A stretch of DNA of 64,000 nucleotides from Sanderia malayensis (GCA_013076295.1 RQOL01000024.1:1-64000); one strand, 5' to 3'. Positions 1 to 12,130 are shown, numbered from the stretch's first letter. Notes: generated from the sequence alone by a model not told the origin. Program-made: numbers and translations.

Positions 1-761
1 AAGTACGTAAATCCTGTAAGGGCAACACCTACACCTTTAGCTGGTTTGCGTGTAAAACCTGCTAAATCCTGGGTGTCCAGGACTTTTCTCCCCTAGCAAA
101 TTCTTCAAATACACCACTTATAAAGCTGGTTTTCGTGTTTTCTGGGGTTTTCAAGGGCGCTGATCTCGATGAGCATGTTAAAATTTTTCTATATATTACG
201 CATGACGTCATACCAAGTGATTGTCCCATTTTTGGCCCAAATGGAGCTCGAAAGTGGTCGTGTTGTCCGTTACGAATTGTTTTTTTGTGGAAACGATTTT
301 GGCAATAGAACAAGGGTTGTGAACATATTTGAAAAAAGGAGTGTGGAAATGTTTAGAAGTATCTTTAAAATGCATGTTCGTTAACTTGGACCAAAAAATT
401 GAAAACCCTGCTACACGTGCAGGAGAAAAACGTAGAGAATAGTCACGTGGAAAGGAGTAACTTTTGGAACAAATATTGTTTATTACTGCATGATATAGTA
501 ATACTTGAACTATGTAATCTGATTAATTGTGGCATATCTGTCAACAGTGATTGTCCTTGAAACATGCCAGTCCTTTAAAGGTGTCTCTCAGCAAGGGGTG
601 AAATCCTGGCAATGTCAATACCATAAGAAAACAATAGTAAAACAGCAGGAATTTCAATTCAAATTTATTTCGCATAACATGACGGTTGCAATCACTTACT
701 GTTATCATTTTCACAACTGCTGTTCACTAGCTTTCTACATTGTTTATATATTATTATCATA

Positions 762-2023
762 ATGGCATCATCATTAAATGTTGAAAATGTTAGAAGGGCT
801 TACCTAATTAACATACAGCAAGGCAGACACTGGCAAATATACAGGAGGTCATTCTCCGATACAGTTTTGCAGCATTCCATGCAGTCACTACAGCCATCAT
901 ATTACAGTGGGCTTGCTGCATGGAAATCATCAGGATGGTGGTGTTCATTTCCACATGTGGTCCTGCTGGACAAGCTTCAGCGCTGGTCGAAAGTAAAGAA
1001 GCACCTACAAGAGACAAGGACATTGTCGTACACTTCTCAGGACATCCTGGCTATCGCACAGCATATGAATATGTCACAAAGCTAGATAGCCAAGTTCTGA
1101 GAAGTGAAGGTCATCCTACCTTGAAAGGTGCTCCAAAGACCCTGCCACAATGAAGAAGCGAAGAGGACATCTGCTTCTGGTTGGATACACACAGAGAGCA
1201 CCAGGTTGGGTATTTGGAAGTCTCTGATATGATTCTCCCAACGGCATTGATCCAAGTTGCACTTCCTGGCACTGGCCAAGAAGAAGAAACAGATGGTGAC
1301 AGCAGGCTGTATGAGTTTGTCTGAACAAAGGCGAGAAACGGATCAGTGAACTTGTGCAGTCTGTCTGGGCAATGGAAACAGCACAGCAACGTTGGAGAGA
1401 CGTTCAACGTCAAGAATTGACCTCTTGAAGAAGGCCTACAACGACAAGTGTGTCTGTCAAGGTGAGTGGTTGGTTTGTGCAAAGGAAATCCTAAAAACAA
1501 CAGTATCCAGCAAAGCACATTTGCTGATGCTGTTGTTAAATTACTTGCCATGGGTCGAGGAAAGGGTCGTAATATATATATTACTGGTCCAGCGAACTGC
1601 GGCAAAACATTTATTCTTGACCCCTAAGAGTGATTTACAACACTTTTGTCTCACTGCGACATGTTCGTATGCGTGGCTAGGGGTTGAAGAGAAAGAGGTC
1701 ATTTTCTTGAATGACTTTCGTTATACGCCAGCCATTTTGCCTTGGAGTGACATGCTGTTGTTTTGAGAAGGCCACGTTGTGCATTTTGCTGCGCCAAAAC
1801 CAGTATGCCAAGGGATATCGAGTTCTCCAACGACATCCAGTGTTTGCCACATCAAAGTCTCCCATATTTCATCAAAGGCTCAGTTATTGATGACAAGGAG
1901 ACAGAGATGATGGATGTCCGTTGGAAATACTTCTCCTTTCGCCATCAGTTCAAGGCCAGTGAGCAGAAGACGGTCATTCCTTGTGGTTGTTGTTTTGCAA
2001 GACTGTTGTTGGACATTGAGTGA
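762..2023 (+). pseudogene. HUH Rep endonuclease-SF3 helicase, copy A, disrupted
   Basis: This is the copy A equivalent of the gene at 6,564-7,846. The first ATG (762) and the final part (1,763-2,023) are kept. Between them the frame is broken by several indels: the HUH region, the middle domain and the Walker A region all lie in different frames. The Walker A coding sequence is near 1,588-1,611 and the Walker B-like sequence near 1,700. It is not translatable as one protein as written. Some breaks sit at homopolymers and may be consensus errors, but others are absent from copy B at the same point, so real decay is likely too. Flanks match copy B, including the hairpin 210 bases downstream. 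Confidence 0.75.
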
Positions 2024-2233
2024 AGTAAATGAACATAGACAGCCTCGTGAGCACGTATAATCGCTTTTGTTATAACTGTATTATTTTCCTGCATTACCTT
2101 TTGTTCTAATCAGTGTCCCGCTATGTATTGTATTGGTGTCTTCCCAAGCTGGGACAGTTTACACAACAGTTTACACTAGGAAAAAGACAAATATTTCCAT
2201 TCACATCTCGTAATAAATTTTGGAAATATGTAT

Positions 2234-2263
2234 AAAAGATGTACACAATTATGTACATCTTTT
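2234..2263. other. Perfect hairpin downstream of Rep, copy A
   Basis: An 11-bp perfect stem, AAAAGATGTAC and its complement, encloses the loop ACAATTAT. It lies about 210 bases after the Rep stop. A related GTACATT/GATGTACATC motif follows near 2,453-2,471. The stem is kept in copy B, where only the loop changed. A role as a replication origin or terminator for the Rep element is inference. Confidence 0.7.
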
Positions 2264-2938
2264 GAGATAATAAGTGAACATATGACCTTTTCAATTGCTG
2301 AGAAATATCCAAATAACCTCCACGGTTTACACTTCCAAGAGATTAAAAGACAAGTCATGTGACTTTCTATTCAAAGATTTTGTAAACTGTCCAATCTTTC
2401 CTTCATATCTCTGTGAAAGTGTTAAAAAAAACAAATAAAAATGTGTAGATTATGTACATTAGTGATGTACATCTTTTTAAGAACATCTTCATTCCTCTCT
2501 GTGAAGGAGAACACCCTGTTTTTAATTATTTTATACTGTAAATTGTAGTGTAAATCGTAGGGATGCATACTATTTGCCGTGAGCCTGACTTCCTGGTATG
2601 ACCCCTTGCACCACGTGTATTTGATCCTGGATGTCTCATTTGCAGAATACAAGTGCATTGTATTCAAAATATTAGTGGACATGGAAGTGAAAACAAACAA
2701 TATTTTTTGACACTTCAGTTCATTTCATTTGAACATACATCACGGCTTGACAACAATTTTTACCGTTTCAAATAATGTGAGATATCACGTATTGACAATA
2801 GTCAATTTGTACTTACAATAATACGAGAATTCTACGTTTATTTCAATAACTTTATCCCCTGCTGCTGCAATCTACAAACAGAATATTCCGTGGATAAATT
2901 TTTTACCCAAGTCTGCAACTGTATATACAAAAATTTCA

Positions 2939-4008
2939 TTAATACTTAGTTCTACACCTTTATTCTTAGAAATTATAGTTAAACGATTGTACATGCTTTG
3001 AATTGTCTTGTCTATTATATCTGTATCATAATTAGTAATAGTATCTATAATTCTGAGTTTGAAATCATTAAAGTCTCTCTTGTTATCCTTCTTTCCAAGC
3101 ATCCTTCTTCAATTGTCTTTTAACGTTGTGAAAAAAGTTCTCTATTGGGTTGATGTCCGGGGACCTTGGTGGAATTTTGACGACTTCTGCTCCAATGTTT
3201 TCATTGCATCTCTTGCCATGGCACTGTTTGGCTTGGGTCATTGTCCTGCAAAAATAAAAGCTTCTCTTTTCCCTGTTAATCTCGCTCTATCTAAAAGACT
3301 TGGTGCAATGTCGATTCAATAAAATTAGAAAATACCTGCCATTCATGGTGGAATACTCCTCCACCAATACAGCCCCAGCACCATGGCAAATACCTACCAC
3401 ATAGTGACATACCCGTCCACCTGGCAGATCCTTGCTCCCCTTCGCAGTAATTTCCAGGCCTTCACCGGCTTCCTCCATACTCTGCCTGCTGGGGACAAGC
3501 ATCCTCGTATGGATTGGACTTATGGACGAAGGATACTGCATCCAGGTACAGCAACACATCATCTGTCCAAAAAGCAGGGCTGGTGTCTTTCAACGCCTTC
3601 AGGGCATATGCCACCCTCTTCTTTTTGTCTTTCAGAGTCAGCAGGCCCTTCCTTCGAGGGCGAATATACTGATAGCCGGAGTTAGTAAAGACTCGGCACA
3701 AGGTCTTTTTACTTACCTCCGTGATTTCGCACTCCTTCGCCACATCCATCACATGGACATTAGGATTGCTTTCCCTCATAGTTTTAAACTTGCGAAGGAA
3801 GCGATCTTTGTCCTGCGGCTTAGAATTTCCGGCCTGCCACTCCTTTTCTTAGGGACTTTCTCTCCAATCCCTCCTTGCAGATCCTCTCCACGCTAGACTT
3901 TGAGATCTTACACCGTCTAGCGATCTCTCGATAAGAGAGCTTCGACTCCTGTCGAAGTAAATACACGTACGCCTTCTTTCTCTCGCTGATAACCACTTGT
4001 TTTGACAT
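2939..4008 (-). pseudogene. Tc1-type transposase, copy A, disrupted
   Basis: Reading down from 4,008, the N-terminus (MSKQVVISERKKAYVYLLRQ) forms a helix-turn-helix of the kind that binds Tc1 inverted repeats. The middle third (3,462-3,779) and the C-terminal third (2,939-3,102) lie in different frames. A one-base loss near 2,955 also removes the stop used in copy B, so the C-terminal frame runs on. The order and content match 8,768-9,842. The function would be cut-and-paste transposition at TA sites; this copy cannot encode it as written. Confidence 0.78.
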
Positions 4009-4490
4009 TATAAAGCCTCTTCAGCATGAAAACCACAGAAAATAAATAAAAATTCTCAGTATCTTCTGCGATCGGAATATTTTCGAAGAAATTCGTCGAA
4101 CGTCTCTCGGGGCAACAATTTGTAACCGTCGTTCTCTAATTACGTAAATGCATCAAAACGAGGCTAAACAAGAGTTTTAACTTTAACAATACACTAACGA
4201 AACATGGTAGGAGCGTCGTTTTTTTTTTTAACTCGACGTACAACCATAACCTTTCAATTAATTAATTTAAATTCCACCAGCTATAAACATAACAAACCAT
4301 TTTAATCCACCATAAAGGCAAAAACCCCATGAAAATAGGGCATTGTGTACCTATGACGTCACTGGTACATGGAGGAAAAACATTTTTGCAGCATCGTGAT
4401 CAGCACCCCGGAAAACCCCCTAAAACCCTAAAAGCACCTTAATTTCTATTGTACTTCGATTTTCATAAGTCTGGTTCAATTCTCAACACG

Positions 4491-5900
4491 CATTATAAAG
4501 CTGGTTTTTCGTGTTTTCTGGGGTTTTCAAGGGCGCTGATCTCGATGAGCATGTCAAAAATTTCTATATCGTACGTATGACGTCATTCCACGTGATTGTC
4601 CCATTTTTGGCCCATTTGCAGCTCTAAAGTGGTCGTGTTGTCAGAAACGAATTGTTTTTTTTGTGAAACCATTCTGGGAAAGAGAACAAGGTATTGTGAA
4701 TATATTGTGAAAAAAACGAGTCTGAAATGTTATAAAAGTGTCTCAAAAACGCATGTTCGTGAACTTGAAGTATGCGTGTAAAACCTGTTGAAATCGTGGG
4801 TGTCCCAGGACTTTTGTCCCCTATCAAATTCTTGAAATACATCACTTATAAAGCTGGTTTGCGTGTTTTCTGGGGTTTTCAAGGGCGCTGATCTCGATGA
4901 GCCATGTCAAGAATTTTCTATATCGTACGCATGACGTCAAACTAAGTGATTGTCCCATTTTTGGCCCAAATGGCGCTCTAAAGTGGTTGTGTTGTCCGAA
5001 ACGAATTGTTTTTTTTTGTGAAACCATTCTGGGAAAGAGAACAAGATATTGTGAATATATTGTGAAAAAAACGAGTCTGAAAATGTTATAAAAGTGTCTC
5101 AAAAACGCATGTTCGTGAACTTGAAGTATGCGTGTAAAACCTGTTGAAATCGTGGGTGTCCCAGGACTTTTGTCCCCTATAAATTCTTGAAATACATCAC
5201 TTATAAAGCTGGTTTGCGTGTTTTCTGGGGTTTTCAAGGGCGCTGATCTCGATGAGCATGTCAGAATTTTCTATATCGTACGCATGACGTCAAACTAAGT
5301 GATTGTCCATTTTTGGCCCATTTGGCAGCTCTAAAGTGGTTGTGTTGTCCGAAACGAATTGTTTTTTTTTGTGAAACCATTCTGGGAAGAGAACAAGATA
5401 TTGTGAATATATTGTGAAAAAAACGAGTCTGAAATGTTATAAAGTGTCTCAAAAACGCATGTTCGTGAACTTGAAGTATGCGTGTAAAACCTGTTGAAAT
5501 CGTGGGTGTCCCAGGACTTTTGTCCCTATCAAATTCTTGAAATACATCACTTATAAAGCTGGTTTGCGTGTTTTCTGGGGTTTTCAAGGGCGCTGATCTC
5601 GATGAGCATGTCAAGAATTTTCTATATCGTACGCATGACGTCAAACTAAGTGATTGTCCCATTTTTGGCCCAAATGGCGCTCTAAAGTGGTTGTGTTGTC
5701 CGAACGAATTGTTTTTTTTTGTGAAACCATTCTGGGAAAGAGAACAAGATATTGTGAATATATTGTGAAAAAAAACGAGTCTGAAATGTTATAAAAGTGT
5801 CTCAAAAACGCATGTTCGTGAACTTGAAGTATGCGTGTAAAACCTGTTGAAATCGTGGGTGTCCCAGGACTTTTGTCCCTATCAAATTCTTGAAATACAT
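4491..5900. repeat. Tandem satellite array, four ~353-bp monomers
   Basis: The marker ATAAAGCTGG recurs at about 4,495, 4,848, 5,202, 5,551 and 5,907, giving monomers of 349-355 bp. Each monomer contains a TGACGTCA palindrome and ends with a TGTCCCAGGACTTTTGTCCC segment. Diverged single monomers also begin composite units A (about 119-390) and B (about 5,907-6,180). Differences between monomers are mostly homopolymer-length changes. Long ORFs on either strand here are periodic by-products of the repeat and are not genes. Confidence 0.92.
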
Positions 5901-6563
5901 CACTTATAAAGCTGGTTTTCGTGTTTTCTGGGGTTTTCAAGGGCGCTGATCTCGATGAGCATGTCAAGAATTTTCTATATATTACGCATGACGTCAAACT
6001 AAGTGATTGTCCCATTTTTGGCCCAAATGGCGCTCTAAAGTGGTTGTGTTGTCCGATACAAATTCTTTTTTTGGTGGAAACGATTTTGGCAAAGAGAACA
6101 AGCTATTGTGAACATATTTTGAAAAAAAGGAGTCTGAAAATGTTCTAAAAGTGTCTTAAAAACGCATGTTTGTTAACTTGGAACAAAAAATGAAAACAAT
6201 GCTAACACGTGGACCGGAGAAAAAAGTAGAGAATAGTCACATGGAAAACGAGTAAATTTTGCAACCAAAGTATTGTTTATTACTTGCATGATATAGTAAT
6301 ACTTGAACTATGTAATCTGATTAATTGTGGCATATCTGTCAACAGTGATTGTCCTTGAAACATGCCAGTCCTTTAAAGGTGTCTCTCAGCAAGGGGTGAA
6401 ATCCTGGCAATGTCAATACCATAAGAAAACAATAGTAAAACAGCAGGCAATTTCAAATTCAAATTTATTTCACATAACATGACGGTTACAATCACTTACT
6501 GTTATCATTTTCACAACTGCATGTTCACTAGCCTTTCTACATTGTTTATACATTATTATCATA

Positions 6564-7846
6564 ATGGCATCATCATTAAATGTGGACAATGTTAGAAGGG
6601 CTTACCTAATTACTTACAGCAAGGCAGACACTGAAAGATATAACAGGAGGTCATTCAGCGATACAGTTCTTGCAGCATTCCATGCAGTCACTACAGCCAT
6701 CATATTACAGTGGGCTTGCTGCATGGAAAATCATGAGGATGGTGGTGTTCATTTCCACATATGCGTCCTGCTGGACAAGCTTCAGCGCTGGTCGAAAGTA
6801 AAGAAGCACCTACAAGATACAAAGGACATTGTCGTACACTTCTCAGGACATCCTGGCTATCGCACAGCATATGAATATGTCACAAAGCTAGATAGCCAAG
6901 TTCTGAGAAGTGAAGGTCATCCTACCTTGAAAGGTGCTCCAAAGACCCTGCACCAATGAAGAAGCGAAGCAGGACATCTGCTTCTGGTATGGATACCACA
7001 CAGAAGAGCACAGGTTGGGTAATTTGGAAGTCTCTGATATGATAATCTCCAACGGCATTGACTCCAAGTTGCACTTCCTGGCACTGGCCAAGAAGAAGAA
7101 AACAGATGGTGACAGCAGGCTGTATGAGTTTGTCTTGAACAAAGGCGAGAAACGGATCAGTGAACTTGTGCAGTCTGTCTGGGCAATGGAAACAGCACAG
7201 CAAACGTTGGAGAGACGTTCAACGTCAAGAATTGACCTCTTGAAGAAGGCCTACAACGACAAGTGTGTCTGTCAAGGTGAGTGGTTGGTTTGTGCAAAGG
7301 AAATCCTTAAAAACAACAGTATCCAGCAAAGCACATTTGCTGATGCTGTTGTTAAATTACTTGCCATGGGTCGAGGAAAGGGTCGTAATATATATATTAC
7401 TGGTCCAGCGAACTGCGGCAAAACATTTATTCTTGACCCCCTAAGAGTGATTTACAACACTTTTGTCTCACCTGCGACATGTTCGTATGCGTGGCTAGGG
7501 GTTGAAGAGAAAGAGGTCATTTTCTTGAATGACTTTCGTTATAGCGCCAGCCATTTTGCCTTGGAGTGACATGCTGTTGTTATTAGAAGGTCACGTCGTG
7601 CATTTTGCTGCGCCAAAAACCAGCTATGCCAGGGATATCGAGTTCTCCAACGACACTCCAGTGTTTGCCACATCAAAGTCTCCCATAATTTTCATCAAAG
7701 GCTCAGTCATTGATGATAAGGAGACAGAAATGATGGATGTCCGTTGGAAATACTTCTCCTTTCGCCATCAGTTCAAGGCCAGTGAGCAGAAGACCGTCAT
7801 TCCTTGTGGTTGTTGTTTTGCAAGACTGTTGCTGGAAATTGAGTGA
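6564..7846 (+). pseudogene. HUH Rep endonuclease-SF3 helicase, copy B, two frame breaks
   Basis: Three overlapping frames (6,564-6,959; 6,934-7,569; 7,529-7,846) carry one protein in order. The first holds a Rep domain: motif I near residues 13-18 (AYLITY), the metal-binding HUH motif HFH at residues 63-65, and a single-tyrosine motif YVTK at residues 105-108. The second ends in an SF3 helicase core: Walker A GPANCGKT at 7,402-7,425 and Walker B-like VIFLNDFR at 7,516-7,539. The third is the helicase C-terminus. In known families this pairing nicks and unwinds DNA for rolling-circle or rolling-hairpin replication (CRESS-virus Rep, parvovirus NS1). No capsid gene is seen nearby. One tyrosine and an SF3 rather than an SF1 helicase argue against Helitron. 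It may be an endogenised viral Rep or a Rep-based transposon. Confidence 0.8.
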
Positions 7847-8057
7847 AGTAAATGAACAATAGACAGCCTCGTGAGCACGTATAATCGCTTTTGTTATAAC
7901 TGTATTATTTTCCTGCATTACCTTTTGTTCTAATCAGTGTCCCGCTATGTATTGTATTGGTGTCTTCCCAAGCTGGGACAGTTTACACAACAGTTTACAC
8001 TAGGAAAAAGACAAATATTTCCATTCACATCTCGTAATAAATTTTGGAAATATGTAT

Positions 8058-8088
8058 AAAAGATGTACACAATTCATGTACATCTTTT
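8058..8088. other. Perfect hairpin downstream of Rep, copy B
   Basis: Same 11-bp stem as at 2,234-2,263. The loop here is ACAATTCAT, one base longer, so the stem is kept while the loop varies. Confidence 0.7.
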
Positions 8089-8767
8089 GAGATAATAAGT
8101 GAACATATGACCTTTTCAATTGCTGAGAAATATCCAAATAACCTCCACGGTTTACACTTCCAAGAGATTAAAAGACAAGTCATGTGACTTTCTATTCAAG
8201 ATTTTGTAAACTGTCCAATCTTTCCTTCATATCTCTGTGAAAGTGTTAAAAAGAAACAAATAAAAATGTGTAGATTATGTACATTAGTGATGTACATCTT
8301 TTAAGAACATCTTCATTCCTCTCTGTGAAGGAGAACACCCTGTTTTTAATTATTTTATACTGTAAATTGTAGTGTAAATCGTAGGGATGCATACTATTTG
8401 CCGTGAGCCTGACTTCCTGGTATGACCCCTTGCACCACGTGTATTTGATCCCTGGATGTCTCATTTGCAGAATACAAGTGCATTGTATTCAAAATATTAG
8501 TGGAAGCTGGAGAGTGAAAACAAACAATATTTTTTGACACCTCAGTTCATTTCATTTGAACATACATCACGGGTTGACAACAATTTTTACCGTTTCAAAT
8601 AATGTGAGATATCACGTATTGACAATAGTCAATTTGTACTTACAATAATACGAGAACTTCTACGTTTATTTCAATAACTTTATCCCCTGCTGCTGCAATC
8701 TACAAACAAGAATATTCCGTGGATAAATTTTTTACCCAATTCTGCAACTGTATATACAAAAATTTCA

Positions 8768-9842
8768 TTAATACTTAGTTCTACAACCTTTATTCTTAGA
8801 AATTATAGTTAAACGATTGTACATGCTTTGAATTGTCTTGTCTATTATATCTGTATCATAATTAGTAATAGTATCTATAATTCTGAGTTTGAAATCATTA
8901 AAAGTCTCTCTTGTTATCCTTCTTTCCAACGCATCCTTCTTCAATTGTCTTTTAACGTTGTGAAAAAAGTTCTCTATTGGGTTGATGTCCGGGGACCTTG
9001 GTGGAATTTTGACGACTTCTGCTCCAATGTTCTTCATTGCATCTCTTGCCATGGCACTGTTCTGGCTTGGGTCATTGTCCTGCAAAAATAAAAGCTTCTC
9101 TTTTCCTGTTAATCTCGCTCTATCTAAAAGTACTTGGTGCAATGTCGATTCAATAAATTAGAAAAATACCTGCCATTCATGGTGGAATACTCCTCCACCA
9201 ATACAGCCCCAGCACCATGGCAAATACCTACCACATAGTGACATACCCGTCCACCTGGCAGATCCTTGCTCCCTTCGCAGTAATTTCCAGGCCTTCACCC
9301 GGCTTCCTCCATACTCTGCCTGCTGGGGACAAAGCATCCTCGTATGGATTCGACTTATGGACGAAGGATACTGCATCCAGGTACAGCAACACATCATCTG
9401 TCCAAAAAGCAGGGCTGGTGTCTTTCAACGCCTTCAGGGCATATGCCACCTCTTCTTTTTGTCTTTCAGAGTCAGCAGGCCCTTCTTCGAGGGCGAATAT
9501 ACTGATAGCCGGAGTTAGTAAAGACTCGGCACAAGGTCTTTTTACTTACCTCCGTGATTTCGCACTCCTTCGCCACATCCATCACATGGACATTAGGATT
9601 GCTTTCCCTCATAGTTTTAAACTTGCGAAGGAAGCGATCTTTGTCCCTGCGGCTTAGAATTTCCGGCCTGCACTCCTTTTCTTAGGGACTTTCTCTTCCA
9701 ATCCCTCCTTGCAGATCCTCTCCACGCTAGACTTTGAGATCTTACACCGTCTAGCGATCTCTCGATAAGAGAGCTTCGACTCCTGTCGAAGTAAATACAC
9801 GTACGCCTTCTTTCTCTCGCTGATAACCACTTGTTTTGACAT
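8768..9842 (-). pseudogene. Tc1-type DD34E transposase, copy B, frame-broken
   Basis: The N-terminal helix-turn-helix starts at 9,842. The catalytic C-terminal part is open from 9,142 to 8,768 and holds the second aspartate in LFLQDNDPSQNS and the glutamate in SPDINPIENFF. Thirty-four residues separate them, the DD34E spacing of Tc1. The middle section around 9,158-9,450, which should hold the first aspartate, is split over two frames. The gene ends about 920 bases after the Rep gene and converges on it. Both units contain it, so it was in place before the unit was duplicated. I could not fix its terminal inverted repeats by eye. Confidence 0.82.
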
Positions 9843-10305
9843 TATAAAGCCTCTTCAAGCAATGAAAACCACAGAAAATAAATAAAAATTCTCAGTATCT
9901 TCTGCGATCGGAATATTTTCGAAGAAATTCGTCGAACGTCTCTCGGGGCAACAATTTGTAACCGTCGTTCTCTAATTACGTAAATGCATCAAAACGAGGC
10001 TAAAACAAGAGTTTTAACTTTAACAATACACTAACGAAACATGGTAGGAGCGTCGTTTTTTTTTTAACTCGACCGTACAACCATAACCTTTCAATTAATT
10101 AATTTAAATTCCACCAGCTATAAACATAACAAACCATTTTAATCACCATAAAGGCAAAAACCCCATGAAAATAGGGCCATTGTGTACTATGACGTCACTG
10201 GTACACTGGAGGAAAACATTTTTGCAGCATCGTGATCAGCACCCCGGAAAACCCCTAAAACCCTAAAAGCACCTTAATTTTATTGTACTTCGATTTCATA
10301 CCAGA

Positions 10306-10578
10306 CAATAGGGGACAAAAGTCCATGGGACACCTGAAAATTTCATCCCATAATGCTGTGCTTCTGCACAATTTGTTCTCTGTGAGCAGAATGCGACCCC
10401 CCACTCCCCCAAACAATGTTGTCTTGTGCACCAGTCCTTTTTGTCGTCGGGCAAAAGAATTTCGGCGATATTGAAAAACACGCCTCTACAAACACATTGT
10501 TATGGGGGGGAGGGGGATGAAGTATGCGTGTAAAACTTGCTAAAATCCTAGGTGTCCCACGACTTTTGTCCCCTATTG
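10306..10578. mobile_element. Small non-autonomous TIR element ending in satellite sequence
   Basis: The left end reads CAATAGGGGACAAAAGTCC and the right end is its inverse with one or two mismatches; the inverted repeats are about 30 bp. The last 58 bases (10,521-10,578) closely match the end of the ~353-bp satellite monomer, including AAGTATGCGTGTAAAAC. There is no coding capacity. It sits exactly between composite unit B and the left arm of the 10-kb inverted duplication. Confidence 0.7.
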
Positions 10579-11074
10579 TAGCTTGAATGAATACTTGTGA
10601 ATAATTTTATAACACATCCAAGCCATGAAATGAAAAATAATATGATATATAGAACATAATTCATTATAAACAATTACCCTGTTATAAACTTGGTTACTGC
10701 TTTGGCAAAATTTTGGTTCTGTTTCCTTCACGTTGTTTTTTTTTTTAACTAAATTTAATTAAGTCTGAATTAACTGAACGATGCATCCATGGAAATGGTT
10801 CATTTTAAAATATATAAATTGATCTATTTCTGTTAAACCATGTGTTTTCTTCTGCTGAAAAATCAGGCTACATTTTGGCTCCTTCAGAATCATGTTTGGC
10901 TACTGCTGACCAATAGGGGTCTGGCAACCCTAGAAATTACTTAGAGCTTGATGACCCAAATCTTATGAAATTTGGGCTGTAAGTCAGAAATGGGTAGCAA
11001 TTTGACATGAATAGACAGTTTCTGAACATTTTGATGATTGGGACAAAAAATTTATCTGAACGAAAGCTAGGTGA

Positions 11075-12130
11075 GATGCCTAAAAGCAAGTCAGCGAAAC
11101 AAAGCATACGGAGAAGTACGCGACCGTCTACAGCAGTGACTACTTGCTATTTCATGGCCCAGTGGTTGCAACCGAAGCCAACATGGAAGTGTCAACCATA
11201 GAACCAGCATTCGCAGTAACGCCTGGACCTGCCGCACCTGGACGTCCTCGTCAGCATCAACTGCTTCAGCAGAGCATCCAGGAGCATCGGCTTCCAGCTC
11301 TCTCAACCATATTGAGTTAGACCAAATCGTCCAAACTGCAATAGAGGGTTCTCTGGCTACCATCGTCTGTGAACTGATGACCGCCAACAAGCCTCCACAG
11401 ACAGATAGACCAGCAAGTACGCCGCAGCCAGTTTCACTCAGAATGTCGCATCTTCCAAGCTGTTCAGCCCCACTGATGCCGGCCACGCAAACGATCAATG
11501 CCTTCTCACCGGAGATTTCCAGCAACCTCGTCAGGCAAATCCAGAGTGGTGAGTTTTTTGACTTGTCAAAATTAGTACCTGAGAGCGTCCATAAATTATC
11601 CCCCCGCATCCAAAAGTTTTCCATTTCTATGGGGGATGATAAAGACCTGAAACTGGTTACGGGGACAAGCCCATCACCGCATCGAAAAGTGGACTGATGC
11701 GTTTATCGTGTATTCAAAAATTCTCGCCTCAAAATTCCCGGCGAGGGATGTTGAATTGTTCTCCTATTTGGAGACAATTCGCTATGCGGCCTTTCATTTC
11801 CACCACTTGGGTGGCTGCTCTACGACCGCAAGTTTCGCGCCAAGGCTGCAATGACTGAACGATGAACTGGGGAAGGATTGACCAACATCTCTGGTTGATG
11901 ACGTTCACAGCCGGCCCACAAGAGAATCGTATTTTTAACAAAGGACCCTTTAACAGTAAATCCCTTGTGGCAACAAGGACGATGTATGCCGCAAGTTTAA
12001 TACAGGACGATTTTGTAACGAGGCTACCTGCCGATTTAAACATGTATGCAACAGACCGGGCTGTGGGGGAAAGCATGCTGGAAACAGATGCACCCTCGTC
12101 ATCAACCCCGGTTCTGGACAACGTTCATAA
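11075..12130 (+). pseudogene. Gag-like protein with Cys/His knuckle (DIRS-type), left copy
   Basis: An ATG at 11,075 opens a Ser/Pro/Ala-rich N-terminus (MPKSKSAKQSIRRST). A conserved block follows in shifting frames around 11,690-11,930, with the signature WGRIDQHLWLMTF. A C-terminal CCCH/CCHC-like knuckle then has the pattern C-x8-C-x4-C-x3-H-x1-C and a second Cys/His set, ending at 12,130. This layout is familiar from gag-like proteins of DIRS/tyrosine-recombinase retrotransposons; that assignment is from memory of the family. Here one missing A near 11,977 breaks the knuckle, which the right copy has intact. Confidence 0.55.

Larger units (their letters stand above)
1..4461. repeat. Composite tandem unit, copy A
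   Basis: This stretch aligns base by base with 5,891-10,302 apart from scattered substitutions and many one-base indels. Both copies carry, in the same order, a satellite-like monomer, the Rep/SF3 gene on the plus strand, an AT-rich region with a perfect hairpin, and a Tc1 transposase on the minus strand. The two copies separate just after the shared motif TACTTCGATTTTCATA (about 4,461 here, 10,302 in copy B). The 5' side is cut by the window edge, so more units could lie upstream. Confidence 0.9.
5891..10302. repeat. Composite tandem unit, copy B
   Basis: This is the second head-to-tail copy of the unit starting at base 1. It is the less damaged of the two: its Rep and transposase frames are interrupted at fewer points. 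Its first ~290 bases are a fifth, diverged satellite monomer that runs directly on from the array at 4,491-5,900. It ends where a small TIR element begins (10,306). Confidence 0.9.

Noticed and set aside
4405..4440. Telomere-like CCCTAAAA words
   Set aside because: Only two imperfect units in each composite copy; no array.
4842..6015. Overlapping 124-133-codon ORFs on the minus strand
   Set aside because: They recur with the 353-bp satellite period and differ only by run-length changes, so they are repeat artefacts.
6564..7846. Helitron RepHel
   Set aside because: There is one tyrosine motif and an SF3-type helicase. No SF1 helicase motifs, and no TC start or CTRR-hairpin end were found.
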